64,000 bases of DNA from Effrenium voratum (lineage: Eukaryota > Sar > Dinophyceae > Suessiales > Symbiodiniaceae): the NCBI GenBank assembly GCA_963377175.1, contig CAUJNA010003242.1:657614-721613 (forward strand), written 5' to 3'. The notes under the pieces are model-generated. The model worked only from the letters and a program-made list of their open reading frames with translations. It searched no databases and had not been told where the DNA came from. Shown one piece after another: positions 1 to 8,281 of the stretch (position 1 is its first letter; the number at the start of each line of letters is the position of its first letter). The position numbers and the translations under genes are program-made.

Positions 1-27
1 AAATATTGGAATTTTAATAAATATTAT

Positions 28-309
28 CTATTCAACTGTTATAATTTTATATGTTTGCGCCTTATATTTTCTGGGTTTTGTATTCTGTAAATCTTCTGGT
101 TTATTTTCATAATCAATATCTTTTAAATTAATTTCTCCATTTTCTGCCATCTTGTCTAATTTCTTTCTTCTGTGAAATCTTATAGCACTTGCCCTTTTGG
201 TGTCCATAAAGTCCTTTTCGTGTCTCCTTCTTTGATAATATAATCTGTTATATAGTGCCAGTTGTTCCTTTATTTGTTCCAGCGTCATATCTTCAGGTTT
301 AATACTCAT
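28..309 (-). CDS. Small basic coiled-coil protein of the PLV, unknown function
   Basis: A 93-residue protein that I do not recognise. It begins MSIKPEDMTLEQ, then has a helix-prone stretch rich in Gln, Tyr and Arg (about residues 13-30), a strongly basic segment with an RFHRRKK motif (about 44-50), and a lysine-rich tail. No cysteine pairs, signal peptide or membrane segment are seen. It is the last gene of a minus-strand run that starts with the penton-like gene. Its ATG lies 30 bases from a TATTTAAAGA box (340-349, minus strand), so it may have its own promoter. Basic charge and coiled-coil tendency would fit nucleic-acid binding or packing, but that is inference. The reading frame is clean and has the AT-rich codon use of its neighbours. 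Confidence 0.6.
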   Translation of the reverse strand: MSIKPEDMTLEQIKEQLALYNRLYYQRRRHEKDFMDTKRASAIRFHRRKKLDKMAENGEINLKDIDYENKPEDLQNTKPRKYKAQTYKIITVE

Positions 310-339
310 TATAATATATATTATATTATATTATATATT

Positions 340-349
340 TCTTTAAATA
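340..349 (-). promoter_or_regulatory. TATTTAAAGA promoter-like box
   Basis: TATTTAAAGA on the minus strand, 30 bases before the ATG of the 93-residue gene. The same ten bases occur at 4908-4917 and 12662-12671, each 24-29 bases before an ATG. Shared sequence and spacing suggest a viral promoter element; no experiment is available. Confidence 0.45.
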
Positions 350-369
350 CATTTTACAAGATTTTTAAA

Positions 370-2467
370 CTAAATATTTTTATTTTTATTTTTATTTTTA
401 AAGACTTCGTTTTCCAAATATTCTACACGAGCAATAAGTTTTGTTAAAGCATCCCAACTAATACAGGCCATTCTGTCATAACACATTGTTAAGTATTCTC
501 CTGTGTCATTTACAATATTATATTTAGGATTTGTGTATTGTTGAACATCTTGAGCAATCCATCCTAATTCAGTCCTTTTAGTTTTTTGATTTTTAACAAA
601 TGTTTTAATCTTAATGTTTTTTTACCATATTTATAGTATCGTCGTCTACATCTTCTATATTATCTTTCAGTCTCTTATCACTACTTAAATTAAATCCGTT
701 ATATGATGAAAATTGAGTATCATCCAATTGTAAATATTTAGTGCCATCGATATAACTATCAATAGTTGTTGATGCTTCCAGTCTTAAGACAGCATCACTA
801 TTCAAATGTCTCAAATTGATTTTATGAGCAATTCCAAAAGTCATGTCACCGTCAATAGTCCAGTCGCCTCGTAATTCGCTATTACTTCCACTATTCAAAA
901 TGATTTTATTATCAGCATATGTTGAAGATAATCCAACAACCAAATTAATAGAGTTTGCAGTGTTGCTATTCCTGATTATTAAATCATTTGTATCGAGATA
1001 CATTTCAGCATTATCAATTATTAGTTTTGATGTGTTGCCAAATTGAACATTGCCACTCGGTGAATTTTGTAATAATAACGTATTTCCTGATACAGATTGA
1101 ACCTGATTGACTTCAACTTTCTTACCAGAAACCATTGTTAAATCGCCATTTGTATATACATCACCTAATACGTCAACTGGTTTATTGAAAATGGTTTTAG
1201 ATACAGCACCATCGCACATAAAATATTGATTAGAAGAATTTGTAATATCGCCAATACTACAAGCAACAAAATTAGGATGATGAATATAAAAACCTTCTGT
1301 TGCCGCGGGTGTGTGTGTTTCTAAATATGGAGTTAATGCATTGTCTAAATTATCAATTTTAGTTTTAATATCTGTTGAAAAATCATTATTTGTAAATAAA
1401 TTACCTTTCATATAAACAGCACCTTCAAAATATGATGTTCCATGTGCTTGAGCAAAATTGTATGAAGTATGAACATTACCATTAATTGTAATTCTTGAAG
1501 CATTATTAGGTCTTCCAATAATGACATCTCCAGTGTTCCATCCTAACCATAATCGATAAGGAGTAGCACCTGTTAGTCCTTGATAAGAGTCTAACTGACA
1601 TCCTCGTTTAAACTCGAGTCTTTGATTACTAACTGCATCTTGAATTCTAAAAATTGGATTAGTATTATCTGTTAAACTAATAATTAATGGCGAGTTCATT
1701 GTTTGGGCAGTTGTGATTGTTTTATCTAATTTTTGTAAATCAGTTGCCAATAAACTATTTATTGTATTTGAATTTTGAGTTATTAATAAATCTTGTGTCG
1801 TGTTGTCTGATATGATTGAGGCAAATGTATTACTGTATGCGGTATTTGTATTGAATAAATTAGTATCATTTATGTATAATGTTGATACATCCGCTTGAAT
1901 AGTTGTTTTTTCAGTTGTAGTCCAAGAAGCACCCGCTCCTGCTTGTAAATTTGCTATATCTGTTAAAATCGTTGTTATTGTGTTTCCGTGTCCTGTTATG
2001 TTATTAATATTTGTGTCAATTAATGATATATGCGATGTTATTGTAGCATTTAAATTACTGATTAAATGTGTATTTGAACTAATGTTATTAAAATTAGAAT
2101 CAAGTTTAATTGTATTTGCTGATATAGTCGGTAGTATTGAAGTTATGGTTAATCCGTGTGCTGTTGTATTATTAAAGTTGCTTGTAATTGTTGCATTTTG
2201 ATTTACTTGTTCATTAAACATAGTTGTTGATGTTGCGTTTAATTCAGTAATATCTAAAATATTGGCATCTATCTTATTTTTCTGTGCTAAAATAAGAGCA
2301 TCAACTTCTTCAATTGTATAACCTCCACCTAATGATCCTGCTGTGTCTGCTAATTCTTGTTTTGTAGCATAAACACTGCTTAATGTCGATGGTTCTGTTG
2401 AATTTATTAATGCTAATTCACTTGCTACAATCCTGTTTGAGCCGTCCAGTGATAATGTTGAAAACAT
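370..2467 (-). pseudogene. Fibre/adhesin-like protein with C-terminal S74 chaperone domain, split by a frameshift
   Basis: The open frame runs 2467-611 (618 residues) and then stops just after the start of a Peptidase_S74 (endosialidase-type intramolecular chaperone) domain. SDKRLKDN at residues 596-603 holds the family's self-cleavage Ser-Lys dyad (Ser596, Lys601). Directly after it is a run of seven A (minus strand; plus 617-623) and an in-frame stop. The next frame continues the domain to a stop at 370-372, including GWIAQDVQQ and a terminal helix with LIARVEYLENEVF, both typical of S74 C-termini. The N-terminal 250 residues are Asn/Thr/Ser-rich heptad-like repeats, as in trimeric fibres; the middle looks beta-rich. 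Known S74 fibres trimerise, then cleave off the chaperone. The gene lies in the structural operon, so a host-attachment fibre is the likely role. The shift may be a mutation, a sequencing error or programmed slippage. Confidence 0.75.
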
Positions 2468-2497
2468 AATTATTATATAGTAGGTTATATAATAATT
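2468..2497. terminator. AT hairpin between the zinc-finger and fibre genes
   Basis: Perfect 12-bp inverted repeat (2468-2479 with 2486-2497) around a 6-base loop. It lies just past the stop of the gene at 2503-3057 and right before the ATG of the fibre gene. Several other viral gene ends have similar palindromes, so a transcription-end or polyadenylation hairpin is likely. Confidence 0.5.
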
Positions 2498-2502
2498 ATA
2501 TT

Positions 2503-3057
2503 TTATCTTTTCTTTCCTCTTGAACCAAATATATTTTTATTTAATGCATTATATTTTTCTTGCTTCTGTCTCATATATTCATTTTGCAATAATTGGTAAT
2601 GCTGTGCTATATTTTGTAGCGGGTTTGGAGGCGGTTGTGGTTGCATTCTTCTTGGGGGTGGTGTGTTCGCTATTATATTATTTTGTTGCGGTTGTGGTTG
2701 TTGATTTTCTTCGTTGTACGCTACTTCATGATCTATCCTTTGAGGTTTTGCTATTGGAACTGCTTTGGGTTTAGGCTTTATGGGTTTAGATTCTAATGGT
2801 CCTTGGCAATTGCGTTCGTGACTGTATCTGTATGATTTTAATGTTAAAGTTTTGGCACATTTTGGACAGGTTATTTTCTTTTCATTGCGTGCTTGAGTTT
2901 TTGAGTTGTTTATAAGAGGTTCTACAGGTTTTATTTCTTGTGTTGGTTCTGTTATTGGTTCTGCCTTTGGTGCTTCTTCTTCTTCAATTGGTGGTAATTC
3001 ATTTACTGGTGCGTTTGCTTCAATTGTATTAGTAATTCCAGGTTCGACTTCTGACAT
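2503..3057 (-). CDS. Proline-rich protein with one CCHC-type zinc finger
   Basis: A 184-residue protein of unknown function. Residues 1-55 are acidic and rich in Pro and Glu. A single finger follows, with C-X2-C-X12-H-X3-C spacing (CPKC then HERNC). The remainder is low complexity, rich in Pro, Gln and Asn (for example QPQPQQNN and PPPRRMQPQPPP), ending in a basic FGSRGKKR tail. The finger plus disordered, basic tail would fit nucleic-acid or protein binding in the virion, but this is inference. It lies between the penton-like and fibre genes on the same strand with a hairpin on each side. A 16-bp direct repeat sits just upstream of its ATG. Confidence 0.65.
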   Translation of the reverse strand: MSEVEPGITNTIEANAPVNELPPIEEEEAPKAEPITEPTQEIKPVEPLINNSKTQARNEKKITCPKCAKTLTLKSYRYSHERNCQGPLESKPIKPKPKAVPIAKPQRIDHEVAYNEENQQPQPQQNNIIANTPPPRRMQPQPPPNPLQNIAQHYQLLQNEYMRQKQEKYNALNKNIFGSRGKKR

Positions 3058-3070
3058 ATATAATATATTA

Positions 3071-3108
3071 TATATTTTGTCTATATTTTTTATATATTTT
3101 GTCTATAT
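3071..3108 (-). promoter_or_regulatory. Paired 16-bp direct repeat upstream of the zinc-finger gene
   Basis: TATATTTTGTCTATAT occurs twice without mismatch, at 3071-3086 and 3093-3108, just before the ATG at 3057 (minus strand). Position and exact repetition suggest a promoter or operator; function is not shown. Confidence 0.35.
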
Positions 3109-3121
3109 GGACAAATTGAGA

Positions 3122-3153
3122 AATATTAATATGAATAATTTAATATTAATATT
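3122..3153. terminator. AT hairpin after the penton-like gene
   Basis: Perfect 11-bp inverted repeat (3122-3132 with 3143-3153) and a 10-base loop, starting about 20 bases past the stop of the penton-like gene on the minus strand. It belongs to the series of gene-end palindromes in this element. Confidence 0.5.
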
Positions 3154-3171
3154 AATAATTAGGTTGTTTAT

Positions 3172-4041
3172 TCAATTATCTAATTGAAAGAGAATGCTAA
3201 AAGAAATGGGTACGCCGTGAAAATCAATTAATTCGTTTCTTGAAGTTGTTATTCTAAAGTGTAGTCTCTTAATATTTTTACCGCCTACATCAATAAAATC
3301 TGCATATATGGGCGCTGTAAAATCTGTTATAACTCCGCCAAGTTGTTGATTCATTTGAACTTTTTTAATTACTGAACTGCTGAAATTATTAGGCGCTGAA
3401 TATTTATAATCGCTTAATTGAGGACAATTTATGTATATATTCTGAAAAGGAACTAAATTAAAATATCCACTTAACCAAGATGTCGCAGGTTCATAGGCAA
3501 TATAATTACTTAATAAATAATTGATAGCTTTTGGTCTCAAGTTGTCATATTCAAACTGTCCCCTGTTCCATTCACCATTTACATAAGTTTCTAATTCTTC
3601 ATCTGTAGGTATTTTGATTTTGTAATTTAGAGGGTCATTTAATTTAAGTTCCATTTTGCGCTCGCTTTGTCCATATACTGTTAAGAATAAGTCAGGTACA
3701 ATATCATTAAATGCCGCGTTTAATTCTGATTGTATTTTAAATGATAATTGATTAGCATAATAAATTTCACCGGATACATCAACGGCAGTGCTTCTCAATA
3801 ATACATTGGAACTATTATACAACATAATATAGAAGCGTTCGTAAAACCCTTTCTCTGTTGTATAAAACGGAGTGCTGAATGAACACTCTGTCACGAACAT
3901 TTTTGTTCTTGGTGGAATTTCAAAGTTTTGATCAAGTTCTATAATAAAGTCACTGGTAGAATTGCTTTCTGATAATCTGTAAGCACTATCAACATAGATT
4001 TGTTTATATGTTAATCTGTCACTCATAAATATAATATACAA
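3172..4041 (-). CDS. Penton-like minor capsid protein
   Basis: The chosen ATG gives 289 residues; an ATG six codons in (MSDRLTYKQ) is an equally good start. The N-terminus has YVDSAYRL followed by a beta-rich stretch (SDFIIELDQNFEIPPRTKMFV). That pattern, an IYVDSxYR motif, then a short gap and strand-rich FxIEL and IPPxTKxFV segments, is how minor capsid (penton) proteins of PLVs and virophages start, as far as I recall. The rest is compact, beta-rich, with no membrane segment, and ends in a strand (ISFSILFQLDN). It is first in a minus-strand operon and diverges from the lipase gene, with the major capsid gene a few kb away. A single-jelly-roll vertex protein is therefore likely. A structure prediction compared with virophage pentons would settle it. 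Confidence 0.55.
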   Translation of the reverse strand: MYIIFMSDRLTYKQIYVDSAYRLSESNSTSDFIIELDQNFEIPPRTKMFVTECSFSTPFYTTEKGFYERFYIMLYNSSNVLLRSTAVDVSGEIYYANQLSFKIQSELNAAFNDIVPDLFLTVYGQSERKMELKLNDPLNYKIKIPTDEELETYVNGEWNRGQFEYDNLRPKAINYLLSNYIAYEPATSWLSGYFNLVPFQNIYINCPQLSDYKYSAPNNFSSSVIKKVQMNQQLGGVITDFTAPIYADFIDVGGKNIKRLHFRITTSRNELIDFHGVPISFSILFQLDN

Positions 4042-4093
4042 TAGAAATTATAATATAATTATTATTGATAATTACTTTGTAATTATTATTATT

Positions 4094-4120
4094 AATAGAT
4101 ATTTTAATAAAATATCTATT
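4094..4120. promoter_or_regulatory. Palindrome in the divergent penton/lipase promoter region
   Basis: Perfect 12-bp inverted repeat (4094-4105 with 4109-4120) around 3 bases, ending 8 bases before the lipase ATG. It lies between two divergent starts rather than after a stop, so it could be an operator or shared promoter element instead of a terminator. Confidence 0.4.
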
Positions 4121-4128
4121 ATTAATAT

Positions 4129-4905
4129 ATGATTGGACGACAATTATTATTAGGTGCTATTGAAGGCAGGACGCCTACACAAATGATGGCAGGTGTAGCA
4201 AGTGATAAGGCATATACGGCAGGTAAGGATTTAATAGAAGATGTATTTTTTAACCATAAAAAGAAATTGGAAGACAAAGTAGGAGGTTTCAATAAACATT
4301 TTGATAAGCAAATAATGAAACATAAAACACGTTATGCCGAAGAAATCAATGTTCAAAATAAAAATAAGATTGATGATGTTAAGGGTTTAGACGCCGCGTA
4401 TTCAAATGTAAATGGAATAACAAGAATAGGCAACACTTTATATATTGGCGGCACTGGCGCTAAAACGGGACTAAATCACAAAGTCAATGATGTAATCGCA
4501 GATCTGTTTTTTATTCCTACTCATAATGTTCAATTAAGCGAAAGGTATAAAGACGCAATGGAAGAATTAAGGAAAAATCCAGATGTGAATAGAATTGTTG
4601 GTCACAGTCTCGCGGGAGCAGTGGCACGTGAAATAAACAGGAGAAGCGGAAATAGATATGCTACTACAGTGTATTCATCGCCGTTAATTTCAGGAGCACA
4701 TCAACCAAAAGACCCACGAAATCTTAAATTTCGTAATCGCGGTGATGTAATCGCGGCATTTGACGACGCGGCAATAACAGGAGAAATAGAAAGCCCTAAC
4801 TTATTAGATAAACACGGCTATCAGAATTGGGAAGGAAATGGACTTACTACAATAAATCCTACTACCAATATAGACACAGGCTTTGATCCAAATGATGTAA
4901 AATAA
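4129..4905 (+). CDS. Class 3-type lipase (alpha/beta hydrolase)
   Basis: A 258-residue protein with the lipase nucleophile elbow GHSLAG (Ser160), preceded by a hydrophobic strand as in the fold. Asp206 in FRNRGDVIA and His229 in DKHGYQNW are well placed to complete the Ser-Asp-His triad, and the order fits class 3 (triacylglycerol-type) lipases. About 85 N-terminal residues are polar and helical and may be a virion-anchoring or regulatory part. No signal peptide is seen. It lies next to the penton-like gene and in the same block as the major capsid gene. Some PLVs carry a lipase, and in parvoviruses a capsid phospholipase helps leave the endosome, so membrane breach during entry is a reasonable inference. 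Its substrate is unknown. Confidence 0.75.
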   Translation: MIGRQLLLGAIEGRTPTQMMAGVASDKAYTAGKDLIEDVFFNHKKKLEDKVGGFNKHFDKQIMKHKTRYAEEINVQNKNKIDDVKGLDAAYSNVNGITRIGNTLYIGGTGAKTGLNHKVNDVIADLFFIPTHNVQLSERYKDAMEELRKNPDVNRIVGHSLAGAVAREINRRSGNRYATTVYSSPLISGAHQPKDPRNLKFRNRGDVIAAFDDAAITGEIESPNLLDKHGYQNWEGNGLTTINPTTNIDTGFDPNDVK

Positions 4906-4907
4906 CA

Positions 4908-4917
4908 TATTTAAAGA
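4908..4917 (+). promoter_or_regulatory. TATTTAAAGA promoter-like box
   Basis: TATTTAAAGA, 24 bases before the ATG of the GIY-YIG nuclease gene; see the matching boxes at 340-349 and 12662-12671. Confidence 0.45.
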
Positions 4918-4941
4918 TAAAAAAGAGTATATAAACATATA

Positions 4942-5505
4942 ATGGATTATTCCAAAGCAAAAATTTACAAAATACTAAATACAATTGATGATGATGTATA
5001 CATCGGTGCTACATGCCAACCATTATCAAAGCGAATGGCGAAACATAGGGACTGTAGAAATGGAAAATGCAAAAAACATTATAAACTCTATCAAAAAATG
5101 AATAATTTAGGAATTGATAATTTCTACATCGAACTAATCAAAGAGACACCTTGTGATAATGCTGAACAACTACGAGCAATTGAAGGAGAATATATAAGAC
5201 AAGATGCAACACTAAATAGCAGAATAGAAGGACGAACAAAGCAACAATATATAATTGACAACAAGGACAAAAAACGAGAATATGATCAGATACGACGAGC
5301 AGAAAAGGGCGAAGAATTAAAACAACAAAAGAAAGAATACTATAAACAAAACAAGGAACACTGCAACAACAAAAGTCGTGAAAGTTACCAGAAAGTAAGA
5401 GAGCAAAAAGAAACATGCGAAGTATGTGGCGTTTCCTATATTCCTTGGAATCGGAAAAAGCATTTGGCAAGTAAAAGACACCAACAAGCAATGGAACAAC
5501 TTTAA
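4942..5505 (+). CDS. GIY-YIG endonuclease with C-terminal C2H2 zinc finger
   Basis: A 187-residue protein. Residues 7-24 hold the two strands that name the family (KIYKI and VYIGAT), followed by Arg31 and His35 in SKRMAKHR, and a glutamate-containing helix (AIEGEYI) where the family has its metal-binding Glu. Residues 100-155 form a highly charged Lys/Glu/Gln region, probably helical. The C-terminus has a zinc finger with C-X2-C-X11-H-X5-H spacing (Cys159, Cys162, His174, His180). GIY-YIG enzymes cut DNA and occur as homing or repair nucleases in large DNA viruses, phages and PLVs. Here it may act in genome processing, replication or self-spread. It follows the lipase gene by 36 bases and has its own promoter-like box. 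Confidence 0.8.
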   Translation: MDYSKAKIYKILNTIDDDVYIGATCQPLSKRMAKHRDCRNGKCKKHYKLYQKMNNLGIDNFYIELIKETPCDNAEQLRAIEGEYIRQDATLNSRIEGRTKQQYIIDNKDKKREYDQIRRAEKGEELKQQKKEYYKQNKEHCNNKSRESYQKVREQKETCEVCGVSYIPWNRKKHLASKRHQQAMEQL

Positions 5506-5506
5506 G

Positions 5507-5545
5507 CATTATTAATATTATTACTTCTACATAATATTAATAATG
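5507..5545. terminator. AT hairpin after the GIY-YIG gene
   Basis: Perfect 14-bp inverted repeat (5507-5520 with 5532-5545), 11-base loop, starting two bases past the stop codon. It overlaps an ATG at 5543, which argues that the next gene starts at 5573. Confidence 0.55.
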
Positions 5546-5572
5546 AAATATATATATATATATAACTTATAT

Positions 5573-6016
5573 ATGAGTATTGATGCTGAGAAATGGGACA
5601 ACGATATTGAATATGCTTATAAGAAAATGATAGAGCGAGAGAAAAAGAAAGAATACAACATATCAAATAGTAAATACGAATGTCATTGTGGCAAGGAAGT
5701 ATTGAATAAAGATAAGGAAGAGCACGAAAGCAATGATTTAAATCATTTATACTACAGAAAAGGTAATATTGAAGGACTTATAATAGGCATGTATAGTGAA
5801 ATTATTAATTATGAAAATGATTACTTAAAATTACATCCAGAAAATAACAAGATACATTATACAGATTATAGTAGAATTGATTATACCGACTTTTTAAAAG
5901 AACAAGAAGAAAATAAAATTCCATTAGATGAAGATGATTTAAGTTATTTGTATAAGTATAGAGACGAATTAGAAGATTGTATAAAGCGTATAACTGAACT
6001 AACATTATCTCAATAA
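5573..6016 (+). CDS. Small zinc-finger protein, unknown function
   Basis: Starting at 5573 (MSIDAEKW) gives 147 residues. An upstream in-frame ATG at 5543 lies inside the preceding hairpin and would add a low-complexity YIYIYN leader, so I reject it. The protein has a charged helical N-terminus with EREKKKEYN, then a finger-like pattern CHCG...H...H (C-X-C-X11-H-X6-H). This resembles fingers in the GIY-YIG nuclease and in the protein at 10357-10590. The remainder is acidic and tyrosine-rich with no membrane segment. The role is unknown; it lies just before a small basic gene and the major capsid gene. Confidence 0.55.
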   Translation: MSIDAEKWDNDIEYAYKKMIEREKKKEYNISNSKYECHCGKEVLNKDKEEHESNDLNHLYYRKGNIEGLIIGMYSEIINYENDYLKLHPENNKIHYTDYSRIDYTDFLKEQEENKIPLDEDDLSYLYKYRDELEDCIKRITELTLSQ

Positions 6017-6032
6017 TATTAATAATAATGTT
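6001..6032. terminator. Gene-end AT palindrome
   Basis: 8-bp arms (6001-6008 and 6025-6032) with an inner TAATATTA palindrome. It overlaps the stop of the upstream gene and the start of the next. Weaker than the other gene-end hairpins. Confidence 0.3.
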
Positions 6033-6249
6033 TAGAAATAAAGACAAGCAAAACAAAATTCCATTAGAGAAGAAACTGACAAAAGAACCTACAAAATACG
6101 ATAAACAATATAAAATTTTAGATTATGATACTTTAAAAGATATAGTTGATACAAAAAATAATTATCTAATAAATACTATAAAAAATACAACTTCAAACAA
6201 TTCTACTACAATGCTTCCACATAAGAAAAATATAAATAATAAAAAATAA
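6028..6249 (+). CDS. Short lysine-rich protein, unknown function
   Basis: A 73-residue, lysine- and asparagine-rich protein (begins MFRNKDKQNK, ends KKNINNKK). No recognised domain, cysteine pair or membrane segment. It lies tightly between the zinc-finger gene and the major capsid gene on the same strand and has the same codon bias, which supports it as a gene. It could be a small DNA-binding virion protein, but nothing in the sequence proves that. Confidence 0.45.
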   Translation: MFRNKDKQNKIPLEKKLTKEPTKYDKQYKILDYDTLKDIVDTKNNYLINTIKNTTSNNSTTMLPHKKNINNKK

Positions 6250-6274
6250 AATCTAAGTTTATCATATATAAGTA
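6243..6274 (+). promoter_or_regulatory. Putative late-type promoter of the major capsid gene
   Basis: AAAATCTA followed by TATATAAG just before the capsid ATG. The pattern AAAATCTA then TATATAA-like then ATG within about 30 bases recurs before the genes at 7923 and 10118. A shared viral promoter is inferred from this; the AT-rich background weakens it. Confidence 0.3.
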
Positions 6275-7786
6275 ATGGATAATATAATTGCAGAAAGTGA
6301 AACTACAATGATTAACTCGTTAAATTTTGGACTTCCAGAAACAGCACAATACATCACAGACAGAAGACACGTTAATTATTTTCCATCGGGTAGTAATGTT
6401 TATAATCCAAATGCAGGAAACAAAAATATTAGATTTCATATATCAGGAGAAGACAACACATATATTGATTTATCAAGTATTCGTTTATTTGCAAATCTTC
6501 AAAACACCGACGGAACACGAAGCCATTTTTTACGACCGTTAGGAAATTTGTCATCCTTCTTCAGTCGTTATAGATGCACAGTAGGCGGACAACAGGTTCA
6601 GGATATTATTGAATATAATAGACATTGCGAATTGTATAATTCTTTTAAAAGTCAAGATGCCAGAGATATGGACGATTTAGAAGGTGGCGCTAATCCTCGT
6701 TGGGATGATGACTGGCGACACACATATGCTACTGGATTGGCAGAATTTATTGATGTCAATACACGAACCGATCCCACTGCCGACCCTGAGGCAGTTGCAA
6801 TTTCAACTACAAAAGACCATAACAATTGGGGAGACTTAACATCGCGATATACTCGCCATTCGGTAGCAGGAATTCCCGGCGCTAATGGTTATATGCGATT
6901 AGGACATAAACCGGTATGCGGACTGTTAGAAAGCAATTATTATTTACCTCTTCGTTATGCTCCCCTTGAATTGGAATTTACAATTGTATCAGACGAACAT
7001 ATACCAGTAGTTACGCCTTTTACAGTAACTGATGTCAACACTCAAAATGATGCCAAAGGCTATTATTTCACAACAGGAGACACCAGCACCAAGTGGGAAT
7101 TAAATAATGTAATCCTACGAGCAGAGGTAATACAATTGGACAACACGGTCAATAATAATATAGTGAAACATTTGTTAGAGGGTCAAAGTTTGAAATTAGT
7201 ATTTCCAATGTATCACACTATGACACAATCATTCAACGCGGCAGGAACTGAAATTAATATGAATATTGTTAAATCCGCTTCTAAATTAAATGGTTGCTTC
7301 ATTACATTGTATCGTGCGCCAAGAGCAGGTGTAGATGCTGATAATGATAATTACTACAGACACGATAATTATATTTATAAGAGATGGAATTACTTTTACA
7401 ACCCTATGATTAATTCAAGAATCTTTGACGGTTTTAACCCAGATGCTGTTGACGGCAGTGGCAATCCTACCCGTGCGCAATTCCGCGGCAAAGGCTTTCA
7501 AAATTCAGATTTAAATTTATCTTGGCAATTACAAATTAATAATAAGAAATATCCAGAGTTTGAATGCCAGAGCCTCGCCGAGAGTGCCTACTACCTCCGA
7601 AGAACATTACACTATTTGAACCCTGACCAAGACGCCTTTAGCATTTCATATAAACGCTACAGAGAAGACAAGTTCGTTATTGGGATTTCATTCGAGAAAA
7701 TGGCAGACACTAATTTTACTGGACAGAATACTAAAATGGGTGGTTTACTCGTTTTTAAATTGAATACTAACAATCGCACAAATTAA
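6275..7786 (+). CDS. Major capsid protein (double-jelly-roll type, PLV family)
   Basis: A 503-residue protein with PLV major-capsid features as I know them. Near the N-terminus is NYFPSGSNVYNP, then IRFHISGEDNTYIDLSS and IRLFANLQN, then a framework strand with RYRCTVGGQQVQDIIEY and the NRHCELYNSF helix. Length, position beside the penton-like, lipase and packaging ATPase genes, and beta-rich character all fit a trimeric double-jelly-roll capsomer forming the icosahedral shell. It has no signal or membrane segment. The frame is uninterrupted, so the capsid gene looks functional. A structure prediction or profile search against PLV capsids would confirm it and place the virus within the group. 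Confidence 0.85.
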   Translation: MDNIIAESETTMINSLNFGLPETAQYITDRRHVNYFPSGSNVYNPNAGNKNIRFHISGEDNTYIDLSSIRLFANLQNTDGTRSHFLRPLGNLSSFFSRYRCTVGGQQVQDIIEYNRHCELYNSFKSQDARDMDDLEGGANPRWDDDWRHTYATGLAEFIDVNTRTDPTADPEAVAISTTKDHNNWGDLTSRYTRHSVAGIPGANGYMRLGHKPVCGLLESNYYLPLRYAPLELEFTIVSDEHIPVVTPFTVTDVNTQNDAKGYYFTTGDTSTKWELNNVILRAEVIQLDNTVNNNIVKHLLEGQSLKLVFPMYHTMTQSFNAAGTEINMNIVKSASKLNGCFITLYRAPRAGVDADNDNYYRHDNYIYKRWNYFYNPMINSRIFDGFNPDAVDGSGNPTRAQFRGKGFQNSDLNLSWQLQINNKKYPEFECQSLAESAYYLRRTLHYLNPDQDAFSISYKRYREDKFVIGISFEKMADTNFTGQNTKMGGLLVFKLNTNNRTN

Positions 7787-7791
7787 ATTGA

Positions 7792-7896
7792 ATGATAAAT
7801 AGAGCGTATGATGAAGATGTGCGAGAATTATTTGTGCATATGATTTCGGAGTCTGTTCTGGAATTACGCGAAAGTGGGAGCGTGCTTTACGATTAA
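7792..7896 (+). CDS. Possible 34-residue microprotein after the capsid gene
   Basis: ATG at 7792, five bases past the capsid stop, with an open frame of 34 codons ending at 7896. The peptide begins MINRAYDEDVRELF and ends SGSVLYD, with a predicted amphipathic helix in between. It fills an otherwise empty gap between two plus-strand genes. No known family. It may be a real small gene or a remnant. Confidence 0.35.
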   Translation: MINRAYDEDVRELFVHMISESVLELRESGSVLYD

Positions 7897-7922
7897 AATT
7901 AAAATCTATGATAAATATATAA
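7897..7922 (+). promoter_or_regulatory. Putative late-type promoter
   Basis: AAAATCTATGATAAATATAT directly before the ATG at 7923; shares AAAATCTA plus a TATATAA-like box with the regions before 6275 and 10118. Confidence 0.3.
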
Positions 7923-8240
7923 ATGTATCGTCATCACAAGAAGAATGCGAAGAAAAATAAAGGTAAGATATTTTTACAATCCTCACAAATTAAATATAGT
8001 CCATTTGATGTAAAAGATAATGAATATCTAAAACATCTACACGAACAAATGAAGTTAAGAGACTCACAGGAAGCATCAGTAGCATTTAGAAAACACATTC
8101 AAGAAGGACACGCCAGAGCAAATTATCAAAATGAATTAGACAGATTAACAATGGAACTACACCGCCCAAATCTACCACATAGCACATTAGAGCACCTACA
8201 AAAAAGAATTGAAGAGTTGAAAAAATTAACATTTACTTAA
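7923..8240 (+). CDS. Small coiled-coil protein, unknown function
   Basis: A 105-residue protein with a very basic start (MYRHHKKNAKKNKGK) and a long helical stretch rich in His, Gln and Glu (about residues 35-100, for example LEHLQKRIEELKKL). No cysteines or hydrophobic segments. The basic N-terminus with a coiled coil may fit a DNA-packing or scaffold role, but I do not recognise it. It follows the capsid gene on the same strand and has a putative late-type promoter. Confidence 0.55.
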   Translation: MYRHHKKNAKKNKGKIFLQSSQIKYSPFDVKDNEYLKHLHEQMKLRDSQEASVAFRKHIQEGHARANYQNELDRLTMELHRPNLPHSTLEHLQKRIEELKKLTFT

Positions 8241-8249
8241 AATATATTG

Positions 8250-8277
8250 ATATAATATTTTCTAATTAATATTATAT
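8250..8277. terminator. AT hairpin between viral genes
   Basis: Perfect 10-bp inverted repeat (8250-8259 with 8268-8277), 8-base loop, ten bases past the stop at 8240 and just before the ATG at 8282. Confidence 0.5.
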
Positions 8278-8281
8278 TGAT

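Noticed and set aside
262..447. Plus-strand ORF of 61 codons
   Set aside because: Low-complexity Ile/Tyr/Phe product from AT-rich intergenic DNA and overlapping two minus-strand features.
5543..5572. Upstream ATG for the 5573 gene
   Set aside because: It lies inside the hairpin that ends the previous gene and would add a repetitive YIYIYN leader.
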